In this document: piece after piece, positions 1 to 11,769 of the stretch | Layout: each line of letters begins with the position of its first letter | Position numbering within the stretch: position 1 is the stretch's first letter | From: Anastrepha obliqua | Taxonomy: Eukaryota; Arthropoda; Insecta; Diptera; Tephritidae | Length of the DNA stretch: 64,000 nucleotides | Reading direction: 5' to 3' | Assembly: GCF_027943255.1 (NCBI RefSeq) | Contig: NC_072896.1 | Location: forward strand, 41,318,501-41,382,500 | The notes under the pieces: model-generated | What the model was told of the DNA's origin: nothing | Database searches by the model: none | Seen by the model: only the letters and a program-made list of their open reading frames with translations | Position numbers and translations under genes: made by a program

Positions 1-852
1 AAACGCCACTGGGTTAATTACGAGCATCAGTACCAACGAATAACTCCGAACAGAAGCGCGCTTATGTATCCATCTGAGTGCTCAAAAATGAAAATCCAAA
101 AATACACTCGATTACGGATGGACCACACGTCTAACGCACGGGCACCTAATGAACAACCTCACTAATACAGCTTAAACAGATAATAACACAATACGTGACT
201 TGCTAAAAAACATAACACTTAATATAATTAAAAAGTTATGAAAATATTGTATTATCAGAATGCCACATGTGTCATGACATATAATTCTACAACATTGGTG
301 TGATTAAACGTAAGACCGAAAATCTTACCTGTTAATTTTAATAGCTGTATGTAAAATAAAATGTAAAAATGTGCATTTTCATGTTTCAATAATTTTTTTT
401 TTATTTTGTAGGTAAGGGCATCAATGACTGCTTACAAATATCGTTACTCAGTTATGACTGCAAAATGACTTACCAGCTATGAATAACAGAAAAGACTAGT
501 GACTACAATTCTGCAGTCTTTGCTCAAAAGCGGACTGAAAGGCTACAGCTAAAAATTGTTATTCAATGAATATGACTGCGGCGAGCTTAAGCCGCGTTGA
601 TTGCATTACTGTACACTTCTGCACGATACGTTACCATATTGATACTTTCACCATTCGACATCACTATTTTTTACTCGTTTTAAAACATTTTTTTTTTTGT
701 GGATGGCTTCGAGTTTTAAAGGAAAAATATATGTATGTAATACAAGTTTTTATACTATGACGGACGGAAAATAGTATTGCACGGACGCCATACTGTAAGC
801 ATTTTGCGCGATGGCATTAAATTTGCGCTTCCTGTTTTATTGTTAAGTAATT
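1..852. other. No gene recognised
   Basis: AT-rich; only a 64-codon ORF at 566-760 with no domain or splice context. Confidence 0.6.
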
Positions 853-1130
853 CGGGCGCTGTAGCTGAATGGGTTGGTGCGTGACTACCATGCGGGAGTG
901 CGTACGTTCGAATCTCCGGGCATAAAACAGTAAAATGGTAGAAAAAGATTTTTCGAATAGCGGTCGCCCCACGGCAGGCAATGAAAAAGCTCCTTATAAC
1001 AGCCATTCGGAGTAGGCTTAAAACTGTAGATCCTTCCATTTGTGGAACGTCATCAAGACGCACGCCACAAATAGGAGGAGGCGCTCGGCCAAACACCTAA
1101 CACAAGCGTGCACTCCAATTATTTATTTAT
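853..1130 (+). repeat. tRNA-derived SINE, copy 1
   Basis: Head: GTAGCTGAATGGGTTGG (A-box-like) and ACGTTCGAATCTCC (B-box). The body has GCGGTCGCC, GGCAGGCAATG, GAAAAAGCTCC and ACGCCACAAATAGGAGGAG; the tail is (ATTT)n. Seven other copies lie in the window. The - strand ORF across it (1096-755) is only the complement of the SINE body. Confidence 0.85.
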
Positions 1131-2429
1131 TTCATTTTTTGTTTTTTTTTTCAATTTAACCAGAAGTGGCGAACGTTTGTCAAATAAGTTTTTTCACACC
1201 ATTCGCAACGGAATCAACTGAAGACTGAACAACTTTTTGTTGAGAGTTAAGAAGTATATAAAAATTAAACAAGTAAGGAAGTGAGCTGCTGTTAATCTTT
1301 GGATTCAAACAATCTCTTCAATTAATCACAGAACATACTCGCAAAAATCGTATGCGAAAGGAAGAGATTAGAGGAATATGCGACCCGCACGACATTTTTA
1401 GGTGGAGCCGAAGACGAAGAAGTGAATGAAAAAATCAGGTGCTACGCAAGACCGACAATGAAATGACTAATGACTTTAAGCCGATGACTACGATGACGCA
1501 CTCCCAAATGAATGGAATGAGTGCTAGACATCCAGCTTTATCGATAATGAATATTTTGTTGCATACAATATAATATTATACAAACAAATTGAATTTCTGG
1601 TACAAAAATTGTTGAAGAACAGGATTTAATCCTATAATAAAGAAGATGAAAAGAAGAGGAAGAAGTAAAGTGTTCGCTAATGAAACTTATGGCTTTTATT
1701 ATCAGATGGGCGGACGGAAAATTAGTCTTAACATAAACAAAATGGCCGTAGTTTTTATCCGATTCCAATAATATTTATGTTGGTTCTAAAGGAGGTAGTA
1801 CCAAGCTCGGATGAGTTTTATTAATTAGTTGTCGAGTTACACTCTTATACACAAAAGTGGTGCTTATTTTTTTAAATTTTAGTCGGTTATTGACCGATTT
1901 CGCCCATTTTCAGTACCAAAGTTCATTCGAATATGTGTATTATTTTTTGGCATGGCTCGATCGACTCTTCTCAACATTCTGAGCATTTTTGTATATATTT
2001 ATACTCGAGTCCATATCTTTCTCAATCCCAATCTTTATATGAAAAAAGTTATAACACCCTTGTGTATAAGTGCGCGTGGGTGTACGAGTATAAAAATATA
2101 TGCAACGCCGCTCGAGTCGTTGTTTGAACTGCTCCTCACATGAAGACCGAAACTGCAATGTGCTTATTTGAAGACGGCATTTATTCGCCTTGTAAGTAGG
2201 AATTATCGGGTGATGTGGATTTCTTGAAGCACTTGATATGCCCATGGCAAGACCACCCACATCCATTATTCCTACACGCTGCTTATCCGGGACTGCTTAT
2301 TATCAGCTAACCTTCATATTTGAAGTCCGTATCACCATCCGCAACCTGTGACCCGTCCCGTAGCCTGCCGCTCGACTTTCGCGGAATTCTACAATTCCGT
2401 GATACTGAACTTTGTAAGGGTGTATGTAT
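1131..2429. other. No gene recognised
   Basis: ORFs at 1768-1538 and 1940-2266 have no recognisable motif. Nothing repetitive identified. Confidence 0.55.
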
Positions 2430-2752
2430 ACGAGTATAATTGGCGCTTGCACACTTTTCGGTAGTTTGACCGAGCTCGCCCTCCTTCTATTTGTGGTGTG
2501 CATCTTGATGTTTTCCACAAATGGAGGGGCCTACAGTTTTATGGCGCCTCCGAACAGCAGGTGGTTTTTTATGAGGAAGTTTTTCATGGCAAATGTGCAC
2601 TCGGAGGTTTCCCATAGTCCGCCGAGGAGCGACTACTGTTAGAAAAAACTTTTTCTATCCATAGGTGTTTCGTGCTCATGGTATCGAACCTGTGCAGTTC
2701 CGAATAGTAGTCACGCATAAACTCACTCGGCTACGGCGGTCGCGGTAAATTG
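2430..2752 (-). repeat. tRNA-derived SINE, copy 2
   Basis: Same family in reverse: tail near ATAATTGGCGC, body TTGTGGTGTGCATCTTGATG, then the inverted tRNA-like head (CTCGGCTACGGCGGTCGC). About full length and moderately diverged. Confidence 0.82.
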
Positions 2753-3085
2753 GTACTCATAAAATTGATCTTTGGTTGATTAATCCTTCGGTTCCGTCGT
2801 AGTGTGGCCGTTAGTGAGTGGGATGGATATGAGTTTGGCGGATATTGTGACAACCCGCCCCTCGTTCTATAGTTCTTGACGGTAAAGTCACTATATCAAT
2901 CAACATCATTCGTTCGCTCTATTTTATTTGACAGTAAAATCATATATCTTGGAAATGGAACACTCGATCAAAGGTACCGGTTTTATAAAACAAATAAATA
3001 AATTTTATTTCTGAGCAGAAAAGTAGTGAGAAAAAGTAGTTTTGTTAAAAAAAAACCCGACTAGCGACTGCATTGTTTGTATACT
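2753..3085. other. No feature recognised
   Basis: AT-rich spacer between SINE copy 2 and the CAA-tailed repeat. Confidence 0.6.
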
Positions 3086-3265
3086 ATACTGCATTCGTTT
3101 CCACGGCAGTCGGTTCTCTGTTACCCAAACGACCCGGATTTATATCCGGCCAAGGATTGCCACTCCAGCAGCATTCCCCGTATGTAAGTATGGGAAATGT
3201 TTATGCTGTTACAACAACAACAACTGCATCTTCTGGTGAACAAGTCCGACAAAATACGTCCTAAG
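3086..3265 (+). repeat. CAA-tailed dispersed repeat, copy 1
   Basis: Landmarks: ACCCGGATTTATATCCGGCC, CACTCCAGCAGCATTCCCCG, ATGTTTATGCTG and a (ACA)n tail. Two more copies are at 24766-25155. No coding content; the short ORFs across it are incidental. Confidence 0.72.
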
Positions 3266-3474
3266 AGTTTTCGAAAACTCGCCATTACTGTATTAAGCCA
3301 AAGCTGCTCACGGATTGGTTAGAGTTGTGCTTTTTTATGTGAAGGCAAGCTATGGTTACTTGAACTGGTTATTACGGAATGCAATATGTTTTAAGGCCCA
3401 AGGAAAAGGATATTTACATAGATTCCAATTTTAAATATGTCGAAGGATCACTCAATAAATCAATAAATACTCAC

Positions 3475-3876
3475 CTATTATATACAGTTTCTTTTGAAGT
3501 TCCATCGGCACTGCGAATGACATCAGACGGAAGACTCAACAGTGAGTCTTCCTTCTCAGTAATGACTAGAATTTCGCCTTTATTTATATTTCCTTTCAAA
3601 ACAAAATATTTGTCCGTATTAGCTGAACGCTTTTGATTAAAACAAACAAAAGTATCTCTTGCTGCGTTAAAATATTGTATGAAATTGCCACATTTTATTG
3701 CACACACAACAGTTAAGTTACCGTCATTACAACAATCCTGATTGCCCTTCATGGATTCCAAGGTGCATATGTAATGACGATTAATGATAAAAACGTAATT
3801 TTTGTGATTGTATTCATCAATAACAGTTACGCCCACTCCCAACTCCACTACAGTTACGTGCATTTCACCAAAAGCT
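3475..3876 (-). CDS. Unidentified host-like exon (secreted-type sequence?)
   Basis: On the - strand an open exon of 402 bases runs from an acceptor-like TTTTGTAG (3880-3877) to a consensus donor, AATAG|GTGAGT, at 3475/3474. The frame stays open for 133 codons, has four Cys in the middle (QDCCND, VVCAIKCG) and no homology to the TE families around it. The segment KCGNFIQYF..FVCFNQK weakly recalls the FGF-like ligands pyramus/thisbe, but this is a guess. A frame stop just upstream of the acceptor supports splicing rather than a single-exon gene. No partner exon is recognised; they may lie outside the window. What is seen is an exon-like ORF; the gene's identity is unknown. Confidence 0.5.
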
Positions 3877-3880
3877 CTAC

Positions 3881-4329
3881 AAAATTCAGGTCAGCAAAAG
3901 GTGAACTAAGATTGTGAAATGCATGTTGTCTGCGTGGAATGAAAATCATGTAAAACTTTTCTTTTTTTAAGTCTAAGTATAGCAACAAGTCCACACAAAA
4001 AGCTTGTTAAACTGATAAGAAAACACCAAAGAGTAATTTATATGCAAATGCGTTCCGGCGCAAGAACACAAATTTTTTAAAAGTTTCGATTGAAGTTTTT
4101 TATGTTTTTATTTGTTTGCTATTAATATTTTTACTACTATTTTGTTTTTTTTTCTTGTGTTTTTGCTTTGTAGTTAAAGATAATGAGAATATGAAACTTT
4201 GATTACATTACAATTTCAAATGATTATTCGATTCTGGCAGTATCGTGTTAATAAGTGATTGACACCTGTAATTAACATAACTGTATATACTATACAATAC
4301 ATATGTACATGCGTATGTATGCATATTAA
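3881..4329. other. Possible intron upstream of the 3475-3876 exon
   Basis: AT-rich, no ORF of note. If the exon is real, this is intronic on the - strand. Confidence 0.4.
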
Positions 4330-4729
4330 GGCGCCTCACCAAAATAAGTTGTGGTTTTTCCAACGGAAATATAAAATTTAAAGGACTTAAGCCTTAAGGA
4401 CTTAAGACTGCATACAGTAGCATATTTTCTTATTTCCCAGAAGATATACAATAATTGAAAAATTGTTGATGTAGTTTTTTTCAAAATTTATATTAATTTA
4501 TACAAAAATTTAATTATTTCACCTGTTTTATAACAAAAAAATTAACAAACCAACCAAAAAGCGATATGACAAACGTCTGCACACATCCATTTGATTTGAG
4601 TTCACTCAATCAAAGCAAGCATTTCAGTTGATAAATCGTCATTGCTATTACATATTGTTTACTTCGTGGTTTGTCGCTGTTCCTGTCAAGTGGATTAAAT
4701 AATAAGCCCGAAAAAAGAAATATCCTCTG

Positions 4730-5500
4730 ATTTAAGAAAATTGGTGTTAAGCACAGAAAGGAAATAAATCTTACAGCGAAATTATAAAAATTGCAAATTT
4801 AAGCCAAGCAACGGTTCAAACGATTGTTAAAAATCACGAAGAGACTAATTCGTATGAAATATTATATTTCAGCAGGGCACCATGTAAAAAGTCTCTGATT
4901 TCAGAAAAAACCGTCCCTTTCGGCTTAAGTTTGCATGGCATTTACTGATGAATAAAAATTTAATATATTTAAATAGGAAGAAGAAATGCGGATATGGAAA
5001 TGAAAAATTTCAAACCTACTGTCAAGCACGGCGGAGGTAGCGTAATGGTTTGGGGAGCTATAGATGCATCTGGCGTTGGAAAGATGATCTTTATTCAAAG
5101 CTCTATGGACCAATATAAATAATATATAAAAAATTGTTGGACAACATTTGTGGCCATTAGTAAATAGAATGTTTGGGTCTTGAACAAGGCTGGGCTTTCC
5201 AACAAGGCAACTACCCTAAGCATACTGCACTAAGTGTCAAAGAATGGCTCTCATATTACGCACCCAGATACATAAGTATGTTAATACACCGCCGCAGAGT
5301 CCGGATTTAAATCCAATAGAGCATGTTTGGGAGATTTTAGAAAGAAAAATTCAACGAAGTGTAGTAAATGACGCAAAATCGCTAAAAAGAGTTGATGGAA
5401 GCATGGAACTAACATAAATAACGCGGGAAGAGCTTCCCAACTAGTTCGATCAATGCCACAACGCCATCAACCAGTGATTTTTAACGGCGGTGGTGGTACT
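4730..5500 (+). pseudogene. Tc1-like (DD34E) transposase remnant
   Basis: Pieces in several frames: an HTH-like SEIIKIANLSQATVQTIV, FTDE before a stop (first catalytic Asp), KHGGGSVMVWGAIDASGVG, then WAFQQGNYPKHTA where the second Asp is replaced by Gly, then PPQSPDLNPIEHVW with the catalytic Glu present. Several stops and frameshifts. Inactive. Confidence 0.8.
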
Positions 5501-5838
5501 AAATACTAAACGAATTCAAAAAAGTTAGTTTTAAAATAAATAAGCTTGTTTTTTTTAAGCTAACTGTACTGCATGTAGATTTTTGTCATACCGCTTTTTT
5601 GTTGTTTTATTAAGTTTTTGGTTATAAAGTGAAATAATTAATTAATTTTTGTAAATATATGAATAAATATGAATTAAAAAAAAACTATTGTACATCAACA
5701 TTTTTTTTTTCAATTTTCAAATTTTGTATTATACCATCTGGGATATAAGAAAATATGCGGCTGTATGTAGACTTAAGTTCTCCACTGCATGTACTTAAAG
5801 ATTTCTGCCGAAATATTTCGAAAAAATATCAGGATTTA

Positions 5839-7109
5839 TCAGGTCAGTCCATAAGTTCGTGCGTTTTTAAAGGTGGTTTTAAAAATAATAAAAAAGATGT
5901 TTAAAGTATTTATTAATCAATAAAATTTTTCCCTTCATTATTAAACAATGTTTTCCCAACGCTTATGCTAATTTTTAATTCCCTGCTCAAGAAAGTTTTT
6001 GTCCTTGGACCCAAAATACGCTTCGATATCCCTTTTTATAGCTTCTTTTGAGGAGTAGTTCTTGTTACTCATATGGGACTGATGTCCACGGAAAAGGTGA
6101 TAATCACAAGGTGCAATATCCGGAGAGTATGGTGGATGCGGCATGAGCTCCCATCCGCGCTCGTTCAGCTTGCCTAATGTTTGCCTTGCGGTATGAGGTC
6201 TTGCGTTGCTGTGGTGAAACAGAACTTTGCGTCTATTCGCTAAAAACGGTCGATTTTCGTTAAGTGCCTCATTCAGGTTTGATAGCTGATGGGAATAATA
6301 ATCAGTAGTTTTCGTCTGGTTTGGTTCCAGAAGTTCATAATAAACAATACCGGCCATATCCCACCAAATAGACAGAAGAATCTTCTGAGGGTGAAGGCCA
6401 TCTCTAGAGGTCGGTTCTGGTCTTTCATCTTTATCTAACCGTTGGCGTTTGTGAACAGGATTATTGTAAAGGTCCCATTTTTCAAAACTTCAAAAAACTT
6501 TCATTTTCAAGCCGTTACAGCAGCTGAGAACACACATTCACTCTCTGCTGAAGGTTGGCGACGGAGGGTCTATGCGGAACCCATTTTCCCAGCTTTGAAA
6601 CCTTTCCCAACTGAACCAGGTGCCTGTGAACTGTTCCATGCGATGAATTTAACTTCTTAGTTATCATATAGACTGTCAAATTTGGCTCAGCTTCCACGAG
6701 TTCGAGCAAGGCGTCGGAGTTAAAGACTTCAGGACGACCAGCGCGCGGGGCATCCTCCACGTCGCAGTTACCACTTCGGAATTTTGAAAACCACTTTTGC
6801 GCAGTCCTTACACTCACGGTATCCTTTCCGTGAACAGTGTTTATTTCTGCAGCAGCAGTTGTTGCATTTTTACCACTTTTATAAAAAAAATACAAAATAT
6901 GCCTCATATACGCGTTCGAAGATTCCATTTCATTTTTTAACAACACTTGCTTCTATCCGCGATTAAAATCACTTGTTGAATGCACAATATATCAAAGAAA
7001 ATATCATATAAATAGTTCCGTTATATTCCGCGAATAATTTGTTGTATGGAAAAATCGTACAAAAGTGAAATTATGGGTACAATACGCATGAACTTATGGA
7101 CTGACCTGA
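5839..7109 (-). mobile_element. Mariner element A, 1271 bp (mellifera-like)
   Basis: Inverted ends of about 25 bases (TCAGGTCAGTCCATAAGTTC on the left, complement at 7081-7109). TA on the left (5837-5838), TG on the right, probably a mutated TA. The length is typical of a full-size mariner. It carries a broken DD34D transposase on the - strand and lies inside the Tc1 element 4330-7368. Confidence 0.87.
5968..6946 (-). pseudogene. Mariner DD34D transposase, broken
   Basis: N-terminal frame 6946-6515: two HTH motifs (TAQKWFSKFRSG; GRPE; THRHLVQLGK-like WVPH). C-terminal frame 6357-5968: NARPHTA and YSPDIAPCDYHLF. Between them a stop replaces Gln after CSQLL, and the segment normally holding TGDEKW (first Asp) is deleted just before KWDLYNNPVHK. 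The second Asp is Ser (HHSNARPH). The third Asp remains. Triply inactivated. Confidence 0.85.
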
Positions 7110-7368
7110 TGCATTTGCTGGACGTATGTGGAAATACCTCAAAAATTTTGTTAATTCTTTTTTCAAAAAAAAATCATCTCAGTTAGATAGACGATTTTGA
7201 GCCTAAAATGTCTGCATAAAAGGGTTTAAAAATTGTATCAAAGGAATTAATATAATGAGAGTTTTGGAAATACTTTCAAAATTCTTCAGAGTTCCTAAAA
7301 TATAATACGTTTTATAATTTCGTTGGAAAAAAACTTACCGACTTATTTTGTGTATGGAGAGTGTAGCA

Positions 7369-8179
7369 TCCTAATGTACATACATACACATATGTATGTA
7401 TACAGTGACGCATATATTGTAACAGCTTAATCTTTAATTAAACAATAGATAAGTATCCCATTTTATATGAGCATTTGACAGGTACTTGATTTTCCATCGA
7501 TTGGAAAATTATTAACCCTTATTCTGATTGTCGACGAAATCGCAGTTGATAATATTAATATATGTATTGTATATTTCTCTTTCTCGTTCGAATCTAGCCA
7601 CACTCCATGAGAATATGAAAATAGTTTTAAGCGCTTTCTTTTTTGGTGAGAAAGATAATTATTCTATCTGCATATTTTAGGTTATAAAATTTGAGTAAAA
7701 TTAATTTTTTTAAGCAAGCATTGAAATCTTATACATACCAATCTATTATATAATTGCCCCCTTATTTAAGAAGTACCTATATTTCTCCTCTTAGGTGCGA
7801 CATACCAGAACAATCTTGGTCTATCACGCAACTGCATCGGGCTACTCACCGAGTACTTTTCATGACTGTTATGACGTTACATCAGTTCAAGTAACAAAGA
7901 GAATTTCCACTGAAAAATGAAGGCTAACTTGAGTTAGATGGGTCGGACGTGCCACTGCAGTGTTGAGGAAAGAAGATTGGTCCAAAATATGCCCGAACAA
8001 GGGAAGACAAACACATTTATAGCTGATCGTGGAACGAAGCGGAGAAATCAAGAAAACGCCAAATGAAAGCGATAACCGACCAATATACTTATATTGTGTG
8101 ATACCATTTGCAAAAAAAAAACTTTCATTTCCTCTGGGACAGTTGCAGCAAAAACTAAAAAAAAAAATTTGAAGTAGAA
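7369..8179. other. No gene recognised
   Basis: AT-rich with short ATG-poor frames. 7790-8060 may be old LINE-like debris, but no motif is clear. Confidence 0.5.
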
Positions 8180-8700
8180 TTGTTTATAGGAGATCCTGCT
8201 AGTGTAGCGTGCAAGTTCCATTAATGAGAAATGCAAATTTAAACCAAAATAAATTTGTTTTGAAATGATGCCAACAAAACCGTGCACAGGCCTTAAGGTA
8301 AATAATTCCATATAAAACTCCCAAAAAAGGGGCTTAAACACGGTGTCGGAAATATTATGTTGTGGGGATGATATTCTTGGAACGGAGTCGGTCCAATTTT
8401 CCGAATCAAAAATACAATGGACAGATTTTTCTACCGTAATATGCTTAATGAAGTTATGTTAAGCTGAAGAGAATATGCCTCTCGATTTGAAAGTTTCAGC
8501 AGGATAATGACTCCAAACAAAGCTTAAAGACAGTGAGGAAATGGTTTCGTGAGAAAAATGTTGGAGCTGAGGAGTGGCCTAGTTAATCCCCTGATCTCAA
8601 CCCCATTGAGAAAATCTGAAGTGAGCTCAAGAGGCAGATTTCCAAACAGCTCGAGCAGCAATAAATTTCCGAACCTTGTGTTTCCTGACTAGAAAATTTT
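8180..8700 (+). pseudogene. Tc1-like transposase remnant, C-terminal half
   Basis: GNIMLWGWYSWNGVGPIFRI-like, NTMDRFFYRNML, FQQDNDSKQSLKTV (second Asp kept), WFREKNVGAEEWP and SPDLNPIEKI with Glu. Scattered stops. A different Tc1 lineage from the one at 4730. Confidence 0.75.
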
Positions 8701-8750
8701 TTAAATTGAGTAATTCGTAAGTTTCTAATACGATAGGGTTTATTTGACCG

Positions 8751-9232
8751 ACCGTTCATAAGAGGATTTGAGTCATCGATTGACCACCACGAGGCATTGC
8801 CCGTCACAGGTAATGGTTTGGGCCGCTATAACCACAGATGGGCGCTCTTCAATGGTTTCCATCGAGTCTGGCGTCGAGATAAATGCGAAATATTATTGGG
8901 AAAGTATTCTGGAGGTTGGTTTGAAGCCGTGGGCAGACAATGGACGTTTCAACAGGAGTCGGCACCGTCTCACAAAGTTCGAGTGAACCAAGAATGGGTA
9001 AAAAACAACGTTCCGAACTTCATAACTTCCACACAATGGCTCTCAAATTCACCAGACTCGAATCCGATGGACTACTCTCTTTGGGTCACTTAGGAGAGCA
9101 GGGTCCGAACTAAAATATTCACCAGTCTCGAGGCGCTGAAAAAATCCATTGTTCGCGACTAGCCCAAAATACCTGCAAGTCACATTTAGGCAGCTTGCGA
9201 TTCGTTTCTGGACCGTCTCAAGGCCATAGTAG
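8751..9232 (+). pseudogene. maT-like (DD37D) transposase remnant
   Basis: SQVMVWAAITTDGRSSMVSI, QQESAPSHKVRVNQEW, NVPNFITSTQW, SPDSNPMDYSLW and LKKSIVRD. The second catalytic Asp has become Glu (QQES). In the intact family pattern the Asp in QQDSAPSHK and the Asp in PMDYSLW are 37 residues apart, hence the DD37D assignment. N-terminal part absent. Confidence 0.75.
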
Positions 9233-9522
9233 CTTAATTCCTTTGTTGGGTGTTTGGCCGAACTCCAATCTGTGGAGAAATTTTGATATGGTTCACAAAT
9301 GGATGGATCAGTTTTGTGCCGTCTCCAAATGGCAGATACATTTTTTAAAAGGAGTTTTTTGTGGCATAAATGCATTTGGCACGAGGCATACCTCGCCATT
9401 CCTGCCGAGGGACGACCGCTATTAGAAAAATCAAACATTTGATGATGCCCACGCTGGGTTTCGAATCCGACCCCTGCCGAAAGGTAGTCATGCACCAACC
9501 CATTCGACTATGGCGACCGCAT
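9233..9522 (-). repeat. tRNA-derived SINE, copy 3
   Basis: Body and head of the same family: GGTGTTTGGCCGAACTCC, TGCCGAGGGACGACCGC, B-box GGGTTTCGAATCC and A-box (complement) CATTCGACTATGGC. It directly abuts the end of a maT-like remnant at 9232. Confidence 0.82.
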
Positions 9523-9784
9523 TAGAAACACGTTTATTTTATTTATTTAGTTCATTTGCCAAAATGAGTTATAAGCTCCATCATAAATTACATTAAATGA
9601 AATTTTTTCCATAAATAAAATTTTTAAATCGTGTTCTTCGACTTAAATGATGTACTTATATAATTGCAAAAACATATATTATACCAAAAAGGTTTATTAC
9701 CCAAAATGGAAAATTTTCAAATAATTTAAACTTGTACATTAACTATTAGCATCTGTTTTTTTATGAAGTGCAAGATTTCATCAA

Positions 9785-10130
9785 AGGTTAGGTTAATTTA
9801 GTTTGTGGCGATTGTCCACTATGGAATACACTTGGGCTCATAGCTCATTGCGATGCCGCGTGGAAAACGTGCCCTTATTTCTCTTAAAACCAGTGGGAGC
9901 TTTTGAAAAATTTTAGAAGATCCCTGATTTCCACAGTACTGAGATTTTCCAATTAATTTAAAAATTGTCTTCCTAAAATGGTTAATCTACGTCTGGATAG
10001 CGCAGGATAATAGCACAGAAGGTGCGGATCGTCTTTTCCTCTTCCTCATTTAGACAGCTCCTGCAGAAGTCATGTGTTTGCACGCCCATCCTCTGCCTTT
10101 AGGCAGTGCTCCCTTATAATGGAAATCAAT
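9785..10130 (-). pseudogene. LINE 3' end, - strand
   Basis: Complement encodes a C-x2-C zinc-knuckle region (CRSCLNEEEEKTI..C) and ends in AACTAAATTAACCTAACC, typical of the 3' tails of fly jockey/LOA-type LINEs. Same type as 19500-20480, 28206-29130 and 60960-61160. Confidence 0.5.
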
Positions 10131-10449
10131 GTGCTAAGACTGCTTATTAAGATTTCAGCAAGTGTTCGATCTAAATTTCAAGGTATTGTAAATATGGTAA
10201 GCCAAGTAAATGTCTTACCATATTCAAAAATTCATATCTCAAAAAAAAAAAACCAATTTTAGCATGTTGACACTAACATGTTGTTCATACATCACACTTT
10301 CTAACATAAGTTGAAAAAAAAACTATGGCAATGTCGGAATAAATTTAATCTTGAATTGTTGATTAATTAAGACTCAGCGAAACAAGGTGGCCTGATTCTG
10401 GCGCAAAAACAACAAAAGATGATCTGACGTTTTTATTCGCCGGCAAGTC
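10131..10449. other. No feature recognised
   Basis: AT-rich, A-runs at 10240 and 10315. Confidence 0.55.
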
Positions 10450-11760
10450 TAGCGGTCAACCAAGATCGAGTGGCGTAAGCATGGAACGCGTAATGGGAAA
10501 ACACGACCTAGCCAGAATGAGTGCAAATAGTGATCTGTTCGGAGAATTCTGCGCTGGTAACAACCTTGTTTTTCGTGGTGAATTATTTCCACATAAACAT
10601 ATACTTGAAGTAACATGGGTCTCATCCGATCATGTTACCGAAAGCCAGATTGACCATATTGCAATTAGTTGCACTTGGAAAGGTTCCCTTCTGGACGTTC
10701 GAAACAAGAGAGGAACTGATTTCGCCAGTGACCACCATATGTTAAGGCTTATGCTTCGAAACCTTACAATGGCCCAAAATTATGTACAATCATTACAAGC
10801 TTCTACAGATGCCTTAAACTTCGAAAACAACACGATTGGGCAACAATTAGGAGCATAGAACAAAGAACAGCACATGGATTATCCTCAGCGAAATCTCAAA
10901 AATTAGTTGTCTGACGATAGCAGATACAACGAAGAAAGCAGTCGAGAGCTGGCTTGAACGTGGCTAGAGCTCGGAAAGAAAAAGCAGAACAGCAAGCTTT
11001 ATACCTAAATTACTATGGACAAAGAAGTAAAAAGCAACGTTCGCCAAGCCAAGCGCGCAGGCAGCAAATGCACTAACTTCAGAAGCCAGCTCCCGAAACC
11101 AAACGCAGCAGAGACGTGTATATGACGGTAATGATATTAGTTAAAAGAAATAACCAAGTAGCTGATGGATCGCTCAAAAGATCTACTCCGTAGTAGAATG
11201 ACTGAATGGACGGCACTGTCCATCACATGTGGAAAAGAGTTTAATCCAACAACATTGCTTCTGGATCTAAAAAACAAAGACTTTGCAATTGGCGCACGTC
11301 TGATTGGTCCCATAATTGCGGACTTCTGGAGAACAGGACACTAATTATGGGCAACAACATTTAATAATAGGACACAATTATTATTATCGCATTATTATTA
11401 ATGGTACCATAAATCTACCAAAAAAAGGCGACGTGTCGGAGTCCAAAAACTGGCGTGGAGTCACGCTGTTGAATATGGCCAACGATATAACTGCACAAAC
11501 TGTTAACATACGACTCTTGAGTGCATTACAACAAAAACTAAGAACGGAGCAAACAGGATTCCGGCCAGGGTGTTCATGTATTGATCACGTTAACAGTAGT
11601 CGTGTGGTAGTCGAACAATCCATAGAACGGCGATCCCCTCTTTATCTTGTTTTCATTGATTTCAAGAAAGCTTTCGACATACTTTACCATCATGCCATTT
11701 GGAGTGCTCTCGCGTGGAAAGGTGTACCGGCAAAACTAATTAAGTTGGTTGCTTGGTAGA
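10450..11760 (+). pseudogene. LINE (RTE-like), endonuclease end and RT start
   Basis: 10481-10858 encodes the end of an APE endonuclease (FPHKHILEVTWVSSDHVTES, QIDHIAIS, RNKRGTDFASDHHMLRL). After a degraded linker, 11316-11759 encodes RT motifs: KKGDVSESKNWRGVTLLN, EQTGFRPGCSCIDHV and LYLVFIDFKKAFD (catalytic Asp region). It resumes at 12795 after an inserted - strand LINE. The clade is probably RTE, not certain. Confidence 0.75.
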
Positions 11761-11769
11761 GGTGCTGTC

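Larger units (their letters stand above)
4330..7368 (+). mobile_element. Tc1-superfamily element interrupted by a mariner
   Basis: The outer ends look like inverted repeats: CAAAATAAG..TTTTTCCAACG near 4340-4375 and the complement near 7322-7358. An inner inverted pair is clear: 4396-4460 (CATACAG..CATATTTTCTTAT) against 5748-5790 complement. The transposase remnant (4730-5500) lies between the inner repeats. Mariner A (5839-7109) is nested in the right arm. The overall bounds are inferred. Confidence 0.5.

Noticed and set aside
850..925. tRNA gene at the SINE head
   Set aside because: The same head is repeated with the SINE body in other copies, so it is a retroposon promoter.
755..1096. 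113-codon - strand ORF
   Set aside because: It is the complement of SINE copy 1; the same peptide-like pattern recurs in other SINE copies.
3475..3876. Firm assignment as an FGF ligand
   Set aside because: Only about 25 residues suggest it, and the rest does not fit a beta-trefoil from memory.
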